The notes: generated by a model from the letters alone, not told the origin. A stretch of 64,000 bases of DNA from Pseudoalteromonas sp. A25 (GCF_009176705.1 NZ_AP021846.1:1396001-1460000), one strand, 5' to 3'. Counted from the stretch's first letter, positions 39,101-51,800 are shown. Translations and numbers: made by a program.

Positions 39101-42100
39101 GAGCAAAAATTGGCGATACAGTTAAGGGAAGTATTGCAACAAAGCTTGCCTGATTACATGATACCAACCCACTTTGTTGTGATTAATGAATGGCCAACAA
39201 CACCAAGTGGAAAAATAAATAGAAAAGCATTACCCAAACCTAGCATGGGTATCAGCTTAGAAGGGTATACGCCACCAAATACGGCGATAGAGACAGAGTT
39301 GTGCAATATCTGGCAAGAAGTTTTATCTCTAGAAAAAGTGGGCGTTAATGATAACTTCTTCAATGTTGGCGGTGATTCAATTAGAGCCTTGTCTGTGATA
39401 GCCAAAAGTCGATCTGTAGGTTTGTCTTTTTCAGTCAGTGACTTATTTATCGCACCTACGATTAAAAAACTGGCTGCTAAAGTTGAAAAGTGCGTAGCTG
39501 AGAGAAATACAACGGATCACATCCCAGCATTTTCATTAATCAATGAAAGTGAAAAGGCAATGTTCACGGATGAAAATATTGAAGATGTATATCCTCTAAG
39601 CACACTACAACAAGGTATGATCTTTCACAACTTAAAAGAACAAGAGGCTGGGACTTATCATGATGTAATGGGCTTTCACATGAAACTTCAGTGGAATGAA
39701 AATCATTTTAGAAAAGCACTAGAAAGCTTAGTGAAAGAACACAGCTCTTTTAGAACTGTATTTCAAATACATCATACTCGTCCTTTACAAGTCGTGTATA
39801 AATCATTGCCACTAATATTAAACGTCTATGACTTGACTCACCTTGCAGCGAAAGAGCAACGCAACGAAATTAAGAGTTGGTCACAAGCAGAACGAACCGC
39901 TTCATTTGACTTCACTCTGCCATTATGGAACATGACTGTGCATGTTTTGGCTGAGAATGAAATTAATTTTACACTTGTTTGTCATCATGCACTATGGGAT
40001 GGGTGGAGTGTCTCTACATTAGGGGCTGAGTTGTTCTCACGGTATCACCAATTACTCTCAGGTAATAGCCTGCCACAGAGCGATGTACCTTTACCTTTTG
40101 CAAATTTTATCGCAGCAGAGCAAAAAGCATTAAAATCTAAGAAAGCGAACGAATTTTGGAAAACTAAATTACATAATGTAAAGCTTCCATGGTGGAATAC
40201 AACCCAAAGAGGAAAAGTCGAAACCTTAGAGTTTAAGTTAGGTCACCAGCGAAGTAGCGCAATTACGTTATTGGCAAAGCAACTTGGTGTTCAAGAAAAA
40301 AGCGTATTTCTATGTGCCCACATGATTCTAATGCGTATACTGGGCGGTGAAAATGATGTGACATCTTCCGTTGTTGTCCATGGTAGACCCGAAGCACTTA
40401 ACAGTGACAAAACGCTAGGACTGTTTTTAAATTCTTTACCTTTTAGAATGGTCATGAGTTTAGAGCATGGAGTGAATTGTTGGCAAAACCTAATTACAAG
40501 TGTAGAGCAAGAGTTGCTCGAAATTTTGGAGTATCGTTGTTTTCCATTAGTAGAAATCCAACGCGAATCAGGCTGTGATTTTTCAGCTTCACTCTTTAAT
40601 TTTACTGACTTTCATGTGTTAGACAAAGTTACTAGTGATTTTGATGTTGTTGATTCTGAAACATTTGATCAAACAAACTATTTGCTTGATATTGATTATG
40701 CTAAAGACCCTCTATCTGGGCTATTTAACCTCAGTATTAAGCTAGATACATTGGCGTTTGGTTGTGATATTCGAGCAAGTGTTATCCGTTATTTAGGTAA
40801 TATTTTTGATTGTATGTTGAATGAAACAGACAAAGGAATATCTTTGTATACGTTAATGGGAGAGCAAGAGACAGCTAAGTTATTATCAACATTCAACTCC
40901 CCAACGACTGATTATCAAGGCGCCAAAACCATTCATCAACGTTTCGAAGCGCAAGTTGCTGCCACCCCTGATGCAGTTGCAGTTGTTCACCAGCAAAGAG
41001 TGCTCTCTTATGCAACACTGAACATAAAAGCGAACCAATTGGCCCACTACTTGAGACAGTTGGGTATAAAAGCGAATGACCTTGTTGCGATTTATGCCAA
41101 GCGTTCACCTGAGTTTTTAATAGGTATTTTGGCAATTATGAAAGCAGGGGGGGCGTATGTACCGATTGACCCTACGAATCCGCAAAAGCGCATTGATTAC
41201 ATGCTCGAAAATGCAAATGCAAAATGTATATTAACTGAAAGCGCTTTAGTGAACTCACTAACAACAGCGCGGGAATGTTTTTGCCTTGATACTATTTTTG
41301 ATGATTTAGAAAGTCCTCTAAAGCCTGAATTAGAAAAGAGCCTTGCGACATTTCCCTGCACTAATCCTGAGGCCATTAATAATGGTAATGATATTGCCTA
41401 TATGATTTACACTTCAGGCTCAACAGGAAAACCGAAAGGGGCACTCGTTCATCACGCCGGTGCGCTGAATCACATTGATGCAGAGTTTGATGTTCTTGGT
41501 TTTATGCATCAAGACTGCCATTCTGTATCGGGTCATAATTTGCAAGCGAGTAATTTTTTACAAAGCGCAGCATCTTCATCAGATGTATCGGTGTGGCAAT
41601 TTTTAGCGCCAGTAATTTCAGGCGGTAAGACAGTAATATTGGATGATATGATGGACATGCCATCTTTGATTTCACTCATTCAACAACATGATGTCCACCT
41701 AATTCAAACTGCGCCAGTCGTATTGCAATTGTTACTTGAATACGTTTCAACATTACCACAAGAAGAGCGAACATTACCGAGTTTACGTTGGCTTATGACT
41801 ATTGCAGAAGCAACACCTGTTGGTCTCGTTAACACGTGGCTTGATTTATATCCGAACATTCCAATTATGAATGGCTTTGGACCCAGTGAAGCCTCTGATG
41901 ACATTGCCTATCATATTATTGATAGCCCTTTACCCAGTTCAGTTAATTCGGTACCAATTGGTAAACCATTACCGAATTTAACTTTGTATGTTTTAAGCCA
42001 AGATTTGGAGTTACAGCCGATCGGGGTGCCCGGAGAAATTTGTGTTTCTGGTGTTGGTGTTGGACCTGGTTACTATCAAAATCCAGAGAGAACGGGTGAG

Positions 42101-42841
42101 GTCTTTGTTGATAACCCCTATGTTGGCCAGTTTAGTGTTCATGGAGAATATATTTATCGAACGGGGGATCTCGGATACTGGTTACCAGATGGTAACTTGG
42201 TGTTGTTAGGTCGTATCGACAATCAGGTTAAAGTACGTGGATTTAGAGTCGAGCTGGGGGAAGTAGAAGCCGCTCTGTCATCCCTAGAAGGAGTCGGTGA
42301 TGTTGCTGTTATCGTGAGTAAAGATCGGCATGGAGAGAATATGCTGGCGGCGTATTTAGTGAGTCAACTTAACACGAGGTTAGATTACTCGGCAATACGA
42401 GAAGCACTAATACAAAAGTTACCTGAGTACATGATCCCAGCGAGTGTAATGTGGCTTGATAAAATGCCTTTAAATGCGGCGGATAAAATTGATAGGCAAG
42501 CGTTGCCGGCACCAGACCTTAGCAGCCAGCAAAGAGAATATGTTGCACCGCGCACGAAGACGGAGGCGCGATTGTGTCAAATCTGGCAGGAGGTATTGGG
42601 TCTTGAACAAGTTGGCATTAATGATAATTTCTTTGCAATAGGTGGACACTCGTTATTAGCCACACAGCTGATAACGAAGACCAATCGCGAAATGTCAGTA
42701 GATATCACGCTTAAGCAGCTTTTTGAATTCGACTCACTTGCGTCAATGGCTACTTCAATAACTGATAGCCAAATTATTGCAAATATTCAATTCAATCGAA
42801 ATGATGACATATTAGAAAACGAAGTGGAGATGACAATATAA
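36116..42841 (+). CDS. NRPS, two modules: TubC dock-C-A-T-C-A-T (Thr, unassigned)
   Basis: Synthetase of 2241 residues. TubC dock 1-55; C1 about 72-510 with HHIASDG at H209. A1 (about 540-1040) has code DFWNVGMVH, the Thr signature. The first carrier has GGDSIRALS (Ser1088) rather than the GGHSLL used by most carriers here. The following C domain (about 1150-1590) is of a different subclass: it opens VYPLSTLQQGMIFHNL, lacks the HHxxxxxGD epimerisation motif and has HHALWDGWS (H1290, H1291, D1295). A2 (about 1610-2130) has code D-V-W-Q-M-I-G-D-D and belongs to the same unusual A family as the second A domain of 29688, with about six extra residues just before core A4. Carrier Ser is 2179. The C-terminal tail ENEVEMTI is a likely docking motif. 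Starts in a TAATG overlap with the preceding gene. Confidence 0.94.
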   Translation: MISNLIKKAVDAGVFLFVEDQQLKFQLSVGKFPEDLKAEILNRKLELIAFLSQQSKAVKKESYPKIEKREHCDSVLPLSFSQQRMWFIDELQEGDSSNYNMSVAFDVHGDFELSIAECALQEIIIRHEILRTNYQTSEEGPIQVIGSGDGFSLAIEDLVQLSGKDKSEKIAKLLDEDALRPFDLRNDLMLRASWLQLEDRHGILMFNMHHIASDGWSSRIIINEFSQLYRSYLNDNSTPLLPVNFQYADYTLWQRQYFQGNVLKEQTDYWAEQLSSAPVLHSLPLDYDRPAQPQRVADKVVSSLTSLQSVQINQLAIAHEVTPFMLLHAVFSLLLSRHSGESKIVIGTPIVNRPQSELENIVGFFANTIALYSDTSQSDSFSGYLEHIKAINLEAQENQDLPFGQVVDRLNIPRNLQYNPLVQIMFSMDTNGNAEFALDNVTFKPLESNKVNAIFDLNLVVEEHEKGIDLFWNFDVALFNRDTVEKLSRHFTNLLTSILADPTAKLADLSMLSAREASYLVNELNEVDCDYNNDKLLHKYFEEQVELKPENIAVVYQNQSLSYKSLNEKANQLAYFLREKGVSHETLVGVYLERSVDIPLAVLAILKAGGAYVPLDPNYPIARLQYMIADSGLKYLITCSALGDNLSLGSEIDVVTLNDSATESEIERLQVTNLEPLREQDLKSLAYVIYTSGSTGQPKGVLQVHENVARLFLTTQQNFQFNEKDVWTLFHSIAFDFSVWELWGALVYGAKLVIPSYNCTRDPEAFLALCQQHEVSILNQTPSAFNSFIKAALQCDAQLPSLRKVVFGGEALQVESLMPWWERYGDSKPQLINMYGITETTVHVTYKELKKDNQSRSLIGHSLPDQRIYLLNPDQSLAPLGSAGEIYVGGAGLARGYLNQEQLTKERFIESPFIESERLYRTGDIAKYNKDGELEFLGRIDDQVKVRGFRIELGEIEQQLITCENVSTCLTMLQTDDNEQKVLVAYVEPQDDKTDEQKLAIQLREVLQQSLPDYMIPTHFVVINEWPTTPSGKINRKALPKPSMGISLEGYTPPNTAIETELCNIWQEVLSLEKVGVNDNFFNVGGDSIRALSVIAKSRSVGLSFSVSDLFIAPTIKKLAAKVEKCVAERNTTDHIPAFSLINESEKAMFTDENIEDVYPLSTLQQGMIFHNLKEQEAGTYHDVMGFHMKLQWNENHFRKALESLVKEHSSFRTVFQIHHTRPLQVVYKSLPLILNVYDLTHLAAKEQRNEIKSWSQAERTASFDFTLPLWNMTVHVLAENEINFTLVCHHALWDGWSVSTLGAELFSRYHQLLSGNSLPQSDVPLPFANFIAAEQKALKSKKANEFWKTKLHNVKLPWWNTTQRGKVETLEFKLGHQRSSAITLLAKQLGVQEKSVFLCAHMILMRILGGENDVTSSVVVHGRPEALNSDKTLGLFLNSLPFRMVMSLEHGVNCWQNLITSVEQELLEILEYRCFPLVEIQRESGCDFSASLFNFTDFHVLDKVTSDFDVVDSETFDQTNYLLDIDYAKDPLSGLFNLSIKLDTLAFGCDIRASVIRYLGNIFDCMLNETDKGISLYTLMGEQETAKLLSTFNSPTTDYQGAKTIHQRFEAQVAATPDAVAVVHQQRVLSYATLNIKANQLAHYLRQLGIKANDLVAIYAKRSPEFLIGILAIMKAGGAYVPIDPTNPQKRIDYMLENANAKCILTESALVNSLTTARECFCLDTIFDDLESPLKPELEKSLATFPCTNPEAINNGNDIAYMIYTSGSTGKPKGALVHHAGALNHIDAEFDVLGFMHQDCHSVSGHNLQASNFLQSAASSSDVSVWQFLAPVISGGKTVILDDMMDMPSLISLIQQHDVHLIQTAPVVLQLLLEYVSTLPQEERTLPSLRWLMTIAEATPVGLVNTWLDLYPNIPIMNGFGPSEASDDIAYHIIDSPLPSSVNSVPIGKPLPNLTLYVLSQDLELQPIGVPGEICVSGVGVGPGYYQNPERTGEVFVDNPYVGQFSVHGEYIYRTGDLGYWLPDGNLVLLGRIDNQVKVRGFRVELGEVEAALSSLEGVGDVAVIVSKDRHGENMLAAYLVSQLNTRLDYSAIREALIQKLPEYMIPASVMWLDKMPLNAADKIDRQALPAPDLSSQQREYVAPRTKTEARLCQIWQEVLGLEQVGINDNFFAIGGHSLLATQLITKTNREMSVDITLKQLFEFDSLASMATSITDSQIIANIQFNRNDDILENEVEMTI

Positions 42842-45800
42842 TGACGGTTTTTGAATTATTAACAATATTAGAGCAGCTTAATATAAAGCTTGCTTTAGAT
42901 AATGATAAAAACCTCATTATTCGAGGTGATAAAAGCAAGCTCACAAACGATTTGATTGGATCAATTAAGAAGTCAAAACCTGAGATTGTTAAATTGTTAT
43001 TAAAACAGCCGCTAACAGCGGCACTTAATTTTGAAATATGTGATCGATCTGGTGACATCGCACTTTCTTACGCTCAGCAACGACTATGGATGTTGGATCA
43101 AATTGAAGGAAGTAGTGCACAGTACAACATAGCAAACGCGTTAAAGCTTGATGGGAAGATTGATATCGCTGCATTAACGAATGCTTTTAACCGTATAATC
43201 ATGCGGCATGAGAGCTTGCGAACTTGCTTCACCGCTAATGCGCAAGGGCGACCTTTTCAAGTGATTCAAGAAAATGTAGAGCTGGATATTCCCCTCCAAG
43301 ATATTTCGAACACTACAGGCGAAGCACAAAGATTGTTAGTTGAGGAGATTTTGCGAGATGAAGCTGAGCGCACTTTTGATCTAAGCAAAGATATTATGCT
43401 TCGTATACAGCTTGTTAGGCTAGCTGAGGAATCGCATCTACTTTTAGTGACAATGCACCATATTGCCTCAGATGGTTGGTCAATGGCAATTTTGATCAAT
43501 GAATTTTGTCAGCTATACCATGCCCACATTACTGGTGATACAGCATCAATGCCGCCATTGGCCATTCAGTATGCGGATTACGCTCACTGGCAAAGGAGCT
43601 GGTTGAAAGGGGATGAGTTGCATGAACAGTTAGATTATTGGGCACAGCAATTGGCAGGCATCCCTGAAGTTCATGGTTTGCCTTTAGATAATCCACGTCC
43701 CGCAGAGCAAGCTTTTAAAGGGGGTCGAGTTTGCAGTGTCATTGATAAAGCACAAACTGAGAGATTAAATGCTCTGTGTCAAAAACAAGGTGCTACATTG
43801 TTTATGGGATTACAAGCTTTATTCGCCTTGTTGTTGTCTCGTTATAGTAATGAAACAGATATTGTTATGGGGTCGCCAATTGCGAACAGAGAGCAGGAAG
43901 AAGTCGCAGGACTTATAGGTTTCTTTGTTAATACGCTCGTGCTGCGTAGTGATTTGTCTTTGAACCCGAGCTTTTCAGGATTAATTACACAAAGTAAAAC
44001 TATGCTGCTATCGGCTTATGCTCATCAGCAAGTCCCTTTTGAACAGATAGTAGAGCGATTGAAGCCGACGAGAAGTTTGAGCCATAGCCCACTCTTTCAA
44101 GTGATGTTAGTACTGCAAAACAATGAAGAAGGGGAGCTGCATTTACCAGATTTAGCGCTGAGTTTAGTCGAGCGTCAAGAGGTCTTGGCAAAATATGAAT
44201 TAACCTTAAATGTGATTGAAACAGATCAAGGATTATCTTTAGATTGGCAATATAATACAGCTATATTCAACGAAGATACGATAGCGCGCATGGCGTCTTA
44301 CTTTAATGTGTTGCTATCATCGGTGTTGGCAGCCCCTGAATTGCCTGTTCAGAGCCTAGAAGTTTTATCGGCGACAGAACGTTCGTACCTGTTGGCTCAT
44401 TGGAATGATACCCAAGTCTCCCTCCCTGCAGCACAATGTATGCATGAGTTATTTGAAGCCCAAGTTGAAAAGAATGGTGAAGCCACTGCAGTTGTTTGTG
44501 GTGGTAACCAGTTGAGTTATGTGCAGTTGAACAGCCGAGCAAATCAATTAGCACACTATTTGATAAAAGAAGGTGTGAAACCCGGTAGCTTAGTCGGTAT
44601 TTGCTTAGAACGTTCGGTTGATATGGTGATCGCTATATTAGCAACTATGAAAGCTGGTGGGGTTTATGTGCCGTTGGATCCTCATTATCCAGAGACTAGG
44701 TTGCGTTATATGATTGAAGATGCGCAACTGAGCACGATATTAACTCAACGCAGTGTGCTATTGAACACTTCAATATCAGCAGCGAATGTTCTGTGTTTAG
44801 ATGATGATGTCGTGTATGAGGCCCTTGATAATCGCAGTATAACGAATTTGCCTGTTATTTCATTGGGGCTAACGTCTTCAGATCTAGCGTATATTATCTA
44901 TACCTCTGGCTCTACTGGTAACCCTAAAGGCGTAGAAGTTATCCATCGAGGGTTAATAAACTATGTTAACTATGCTGTGTCGCATTACTTTGCAGATGTG
45001 AAAACAGCAATCGTTAGTTCTCCGTTAGCTTTTGATGCAACTGTAACAAGTCTTTTATCCCCTCTTATCAATGGCTGTCAAGTACAGCTATTAGAAGATA
45101 ATGGGGAAGAACTAGAGCAGCTTGCTGTGTTGCTTCAACAGTTAAGCAGTCCTGCATTATTTAAATTGACGCCGTCACACTTAGAGGGGTTGGCCCTACT
45201 CTCAAAGGAAAGTAAATTCAATGATATTAACCACCGTATCGTGTTAGGTGGCGAGCAGCTGAAAAGTCACAATCTTTTCCAATGGAAACAGACTTATTTA
45301 CCCGCTGCTACCTTTATTAATGAATACGGGCCAACAGAAACCGTAGTGGGTTGCTCAACCTATTTTGTTCGTGACATTCAAGATGTAAAAACAAACCAAT
45401 CCTCTATTCCAATAGGAAAGCCAATACATAACACCCAGTTATATGTATTAAACTCACAATTATCACCAGTGCCTATCGGCGCGCCTGGCGAGTTATACAT
45501 TGGTGGTGTTGGCTTGGCCCGTGGGTATTTGAATCGAGATGAATTGACCGCAGAGCGGTTCATAGAAAATCCATTTTATGATGAAAATATAGCAGGCAGC
45601 AGTCAACGCTTATACAAAACGGGTGACTTAGTCCGTTGGTTACCTGATGGCAACTTGGTTTTTCTTGGTCGTTTAGATCACCAAGTCAAATTACGTGGTT
45701 TTCGAATTGAGCTCGGAGAAATCGAGCATACGATTGGGGGACTAGAAAATGTGCGCGATGTAGTGGTCATAGCGCGTTCGGATAACGGGCAACATGAGCA

Positions 45801-48800
45801 ACAACTAGTGGCTTATGTCGTTGAAGAAGCAGCGGCTGAGATATCCGATAAAGACAAGGTTGTGACACAGTTGAGGCAACATGTTGAGGCGGTTTTGCCT
45901 GACTATATGGTGCCATCGGCATTTGTTGTAATGGAAAGCTTACCGTTGACACCCAATGGCAAGGTGGACAGAAAGGCTTTACCTGCGCCTGATTTTAGCC
46001 AGCAACAGGAAAGTTATGTAGCTCCGAGTACCGAGACAGAGCGGTTACTTTGTGCCATTTGGCAAGATGTATTAGGCATAGAGCAAGTTGGTGTAAAGGA
46101 TAACTTTTTTGCTTTAGGGGGCCACTCACTGTTAGTGATCCAAGTGATTGCGCGGTTACAAGAGATAGGGAAGTCCATTTCTGCCAAAGTGCTGTTTTCG
46201 GCAAAGACATTGTCGGATGTTGCGGCAGCCATAGATGCTTCAGTTGTAGCAGAGACGTTTAAGGTACCAGCTAATGAAATCCCCGAGAACTGTGAGCATA
46301 TCACCCCAGAGATGTTGCCTTTAGTGGACTTAGATGAGCAATCGCTAGAGTATATTGTCAATCAAGTGCCAGGTGGTGCGGGAAATATCCAGGATATATA
46401 TCCACTGGGGCCACTGCAAAAAGGAATCCTCTTTCATCATATGATGAGTGAGCAAGGAGACCCTTATGTTTTGCCTGCGCTATTTAAAGTAAACGGAAAA
46501 ACGAACTTAGCGTCATTTAAGGCTGCACTAGAGTTTGTGATAGGCCGTCATGATGTACTACGTACAGCGATATTGTGGGAAGGCTTGCCCACTCCAGTGC
46601 AAGTTGTCTACAAAGAAGCAGTGCTACGTATTGAAGAGGTGGCAGTAGAGGCAGGCATGGATGTGATGGATATCATGTCAGCAAAAAGTGCCCCAGAATC
46701 ACAAAGCATGGACTTATCACAAGGTCCATTAATACAGTTGCAAGTTGCTGCGATGGATGATGACGCGTTCATTGTGTTATTACAATATCATCACATTATT
46801 TCAGATCACGTAGGTCTAGAAATAATTCAAAGCGAGATAGCGGCTTACATGCAGGGGAAGGCAGATACACTGTTGCCTTCCAAAGCGTTTAGAGGGTTTG
46901 TTGCACATGCATTACATCAAGAAAAAAATAATGATGCACACGCTTACTTTGAGTCACTTTTAGGGGATGTTGAGGAACCAACGGCACCATTTAATTTATT
47001 AGATGTACAAGGAGATGGTAGCCAAATAGTAGAATTACGAGCTCAGGTTCGCCCAGCATTGAGCAGCAAGCTACGAGAGGTGGCAAAGCGTTTAGCCGTG
47101 AGCCCCGCGGCGATATTTCATGCAGCGTGGTCATTGTTGATAAGCGGTTGTAGTGGACGAGATGATGTTGTTTTTGGGACCGTTGTGTCAGGGCGCTTGC
47201 AAGGAACGATGGGTGCAGAGAGCATGCTGGGTGTGTTTATCAACACATTGCCTTTTAGAGTAAAACTACAGGGAGTCACGGCGCTAGAGCTAGTTGAGCA
47301 GGTACAAGAGCGTTTAGTATCGTTGTTACCGTATGAGCAAACCTCATTAGCAGAAGCGCAAAAGTGTAGTGGTTTACCCGGTGGTACCCCATTGTTTAGT
47401 GCACTACTGAACTACCGCCATACTGCAAATGAGGGAGCCGCAGAGCAAAAGGCAATACCAGAGTGTGTTGAATACTTAGGTGGTCAAGAGTGGACGAATT
47501 ACCCTTTTGATATGTCAGTTGATGATTTGGGCACTGAATTTGAGTTAGAAGCGCAAGTAGACGCGTCAATTAGTGCTGAACGTATAATCAGTTACATGCA
47601 AGCAGCGCTTGAAAATTTAGTTTGCGCGTTGGAATTATCGCCAGAGCAAGCGGCTGATAAGATTTGCATTCTATCGGATGTTGAGAAAAATAAATTAATC
47701 GTAGACTGGAATAACACTGACTCGGAGTATCCTGCAGAGCTTTGTATTCAGCAGTTATTCGAACAGCAAGTAAGCAGAAACCCCAATGGTGTATCGTTAA
47801 TTATTGACGAAAAGCAGCTTTCATATGAGCAGCTTAATGCTCACGCCAACCAGTTGGCGCATTACCTTATTCAAAATCATGGGGTTCGCCCCGATACCAT
47901 GGTGGGGATCTGTTTGGATCGTTCTTTGGACATGATCATATCTATTATGGGTATTTTAAAAGCGGGAGGCGCATACATCCCGCTAGACCCCGCGCTCCCT
48001 GAGTCCCGTTTGCAGTATATTATTCAAGACGCTAATCTTGACACTGTTTTGACGTCGGAAGCAATTCTAAGTCAAATATCACAATCTTTTGCAAACACTG
48101 TATGCTTGGATGAACGTCATATTATCGAGCAGCTTTCGCAGCTTCCTAAAGAAGATATCTTACCTTCTGACATTGGGCTACTACCTAGTCATTTGGCTTA
48201 TGTTATTTATACATCTGGCTCTACTGGTAACCCGAAAGGGGTAATGGTAGAGCATCGTAGTTTAGTTAACTTGGCAACGCTAATTCAAAAGAACTATAGC
48301 CTCAAAGCTGAAGACCGATTTTTGCAGTTTGCAACGATTAACTTTGATATGTCTATAGAAGATATATTCGGTGCTTTATCAAGTGGTAGTCAACTCGTGT
48401 TACGTACAGATTCATGGCTATCCTCCCCAGAAAACTTTTGGCAGCTGTGCAGTGACTACAATATTACCGTACTAGATCTGCCAACAGCATTTTGGCATGA
48501 GCTTGCTAAAGAAACGGGTGTTAATCCTCCTCCTTGTATTCGTCATATTAGTATTGGTGGCGAACAAGTTAGTAATTCGGCACTCGCTTTATGGTTCGAG
48601 AGGGACGTTGAGTTACCAAAGCTAGTGAATACTTATGGACCAACAGAATGCACAGTAGATGCTGCATTTTCTACGATAGTTGATGAGCGAAATTCGATAG
48701 GCAGTGCAATTGATAACTACGCGCTTTATGTAACAAACAAAAATGGTTTGTTAGCTCCTATAGGGGTTGCAGGGGAGCTATTAATTGGTGGTGTAGGATT

Positions 48801-51800
48801 GGCTAGAGGGTATTTAAACAACGAGAATTTAACGAAAGAAAAGTTTGTAGAAAACCCATTTTATGATAGTAATTTTACTAGCAGCAGTGAACGATTGTAT
48901 AGAACTGGCGACCTTGTGAAGTGGTTACCTGATGGAACTTTAGCCTTTTTGGGGCGAATTGATGACCAAGTGAAAATTCGTGGGTTTAGGATAGAACTCG
49001 GTGAAGTAGAAAGCGCTTTAAAGGAGTGTGGATGTATACAAGATGCAATAGTAATTCCTGTTTCTGTAGGGGAAGCAGATAAGCATTTAGCTGCTTACAT
49101 AATACCTAGCTCAAAAGACATTATGTCATCATCAAACCCTGATTCCGATATTATTCAGAGTCTGGTCAAAAAAGTTCGACAGCAATTAGCTTTAATGTTA
49201 CCTGACTATATGATCCCTCAACATATAATTGCGATTGAGCAAATACCATTAACCACAAATGGAAAAGTCGATAAAAATTCATTACCCGAACCTGGCATGC
49301 TTTCTATGCAAGATGTCTACGTTGGTCCTGAGACAGAAACAGAGAGAGTGCTTTGTAAAGTATGGGAACTCGTGTTGGGTTGTAAAAAGGTTAGTACAAA
49401 GGATAACTTTTTTGCTTTAGGAGGGCACTCATTACTAGTAATGCAAGTGATTGCAAAACTGCAGGAAAAGGATATTTTAGTTACAGCACGGCAGTTATTT
49501 ACAGCGCCAACACTGGCAAGTTTAGCGACAGAAATTGATAAAGCTGTTTCAGTTCAGGGCAAAGTATTTAAAGCGCCTAAGAATAAAATACCAACTCCTT
49601 GCAACAGAGTAACGCCTGAAATGCTACCTCTTGTGAACCTCACAGAGGACGAGATCAACCTCATTGCTTCAAAAGTACCTGGAGGGATGGAAAATATACA
49701 AGATATTTACCCGCTTGGTCCTTTGCAAGAAGGCATTCTGTTTCATCATCGAATGAATACAAAAGGTGACCCGTATATTTTGCCGGCTATTTACAAAATT
49801 GAAGGAAGAGAAGCTGTTGATGAATTGTTAAAGGCTTTGCGATTTGTTATCGAGCGTTATGATGTCTTAAGAACAGCAGTATTATGGCATAACCTTTCGA
49901 CAGCAGTACAGGTTGTTTGCCGTCAAGTTGAACTACCAGTGACATGGCTAACCTTGCCGGTAGAGCAAGAGGCAAACGAGTATATTAGCACACTGTGCAC
50001 TCCTGAAAATCAATCAATGGATTTGAGTGATGCCCCTTTAGTTCACTTAAAAATAGTACAGCAATCGAATGATGATACCTACTTTGTGCTATTGCAAGAG
50101 CATCATATAATTTCTGACCATGTTGGATTGGAAATTATAGAGAGGGAGTTATCTTTGTATCAAGGTGGGCAGAGCCATCTTTTAAAAGAGCCAACCCCTT
50201 ACCGAGAGTTTGTTGCTCACGCTCTGTATCAAGCCAAACATAATAATGCTGAGTCATTTTTTTCTCAAATGTTAGGTGATGTTGAAGCGCCAACAGCACC
50301 ATTTGAGTTAGTCGATGTACAAGGTAACGGAAGTCAGATCAATGAAGTAAAGCAGAGTGTATCTGCTCAGTTAAGCGCTAGAATCAGAGGCGTTGCAAAA
50401 GATCTGCAAGTAAGCCCTGCTGCGATATTTCATGCTGCATGGGCGGTATTACTTGCTGGGTGTAGCGCGAAGTCTGACGTTGTTTTTGGAACCGTTGTAT
50501 CAGGAAGGTTACAAGGTACAACTGATGCTGAAAACATGATGGGGGTGTTTATTAACACACTGCCAATGCGTGTCGACCTTAACAACGTGTCGGCAACCGC
50601 TTTGATTGAGCAGGTCCACCAATCATTATTAGCACTGCTTCCATATGAGCAAACTTCATTAGCGTTAGCGCAAAAATGTAGCGCAATTCAAGGCTCAACA
50701 CCTTTGTTTAGTGCCCTATTAAACTATCGCCATTCAAGCATGGCAAAACAAATGGGCGATGAACTAACGGATCTAAGTAACCATGTCAATGTTGAAACGA
50801 TTATCAACCAAGAGAGAACGAATTACCCGTTCAACTTATCCGTAGACGATTTTTCAACAGACTTTGCGTTTGATGTTCAGGTTGATAGCACTGTAGATGC
50901 GGGCCGAATAGCGAGCTATATGCAAGAAGTGTTGGCTAAGCTGATTGACTTATCGGTCACAAGCTCATCAAAATATGTATCGTCATTACAGTTTTTGCCA
51001 CCTTGCGAACGTGAGCGTTTACTCGTCGAGTGGAATGGGGTAGAAGAAGAGTTTCCCAGTGATAAGTGCATTCATCAGCTGTTTGAAGAACAAGCTGCGA
51101 TTACTCCAGACGCAATAGCGGTTACTTTTGAGTCAGAGCACATTCGTTATTCTGAGTTAAATAGCCGCGCCAATCAGTTAGCCCATTACCTCATTGAAGA
51201 GCATCAGGTGAAACCTGATAGCTTAATTGGGGTGTGTTTTGAACGTTCAGTAGACATGTTGGTGTCAATTCTTGCGGTGCTCAAAGCGGGTGGTGCATAT
51301 GTACCACTGGATCCGAATTACCCTCAATCTCGACTTACTTACATGATGTTAGATGCGTCCTTAAACACGGTGCTAACAGAGTCTGATTTACAAGAAAGTG
51401 TGCAAGGAGCGTCAATTCAAGCAGTGTGTGTTGATGCCGAGCATATCCAATTACAAGTGAGAAAATACTCTGTTGAGAATATAGAACCAAGCAATATAGG
51501 GCTGACAGCGAGTCACTTGGCGTATGTGATTTATACATCGGGTTCAACGGGCAACCCTAAAGGCGTGATGGTTGAACACAGGAATATAACGCGCTTGATG
51601 GCGTCGACAGAAGCAGACTTTCAGTTTGATTCGCAAGATGTATGGACGATGTTCCATTCTTATGCTTTTGATTTTTCAGTTTGGGAAATATGGGGAGCGT
51701 TAAGTTATGGGGGGCGTTTAGTGATAGTACCTTATTGGGTATCGCGCTCTTCGAGTGACTTTTATCAGTTATTGGCAGATGAACAAGTTACGGTACTAAA

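Noticed and set aside
46381..47300. Domains with HHIISDH as broken condensation domains
   Set aside because: HHxxxDH instead of HHxxxDG is normal for the dual E/C subclass, and the extended HHxxxxxGD motif is present, so they are not decayed.
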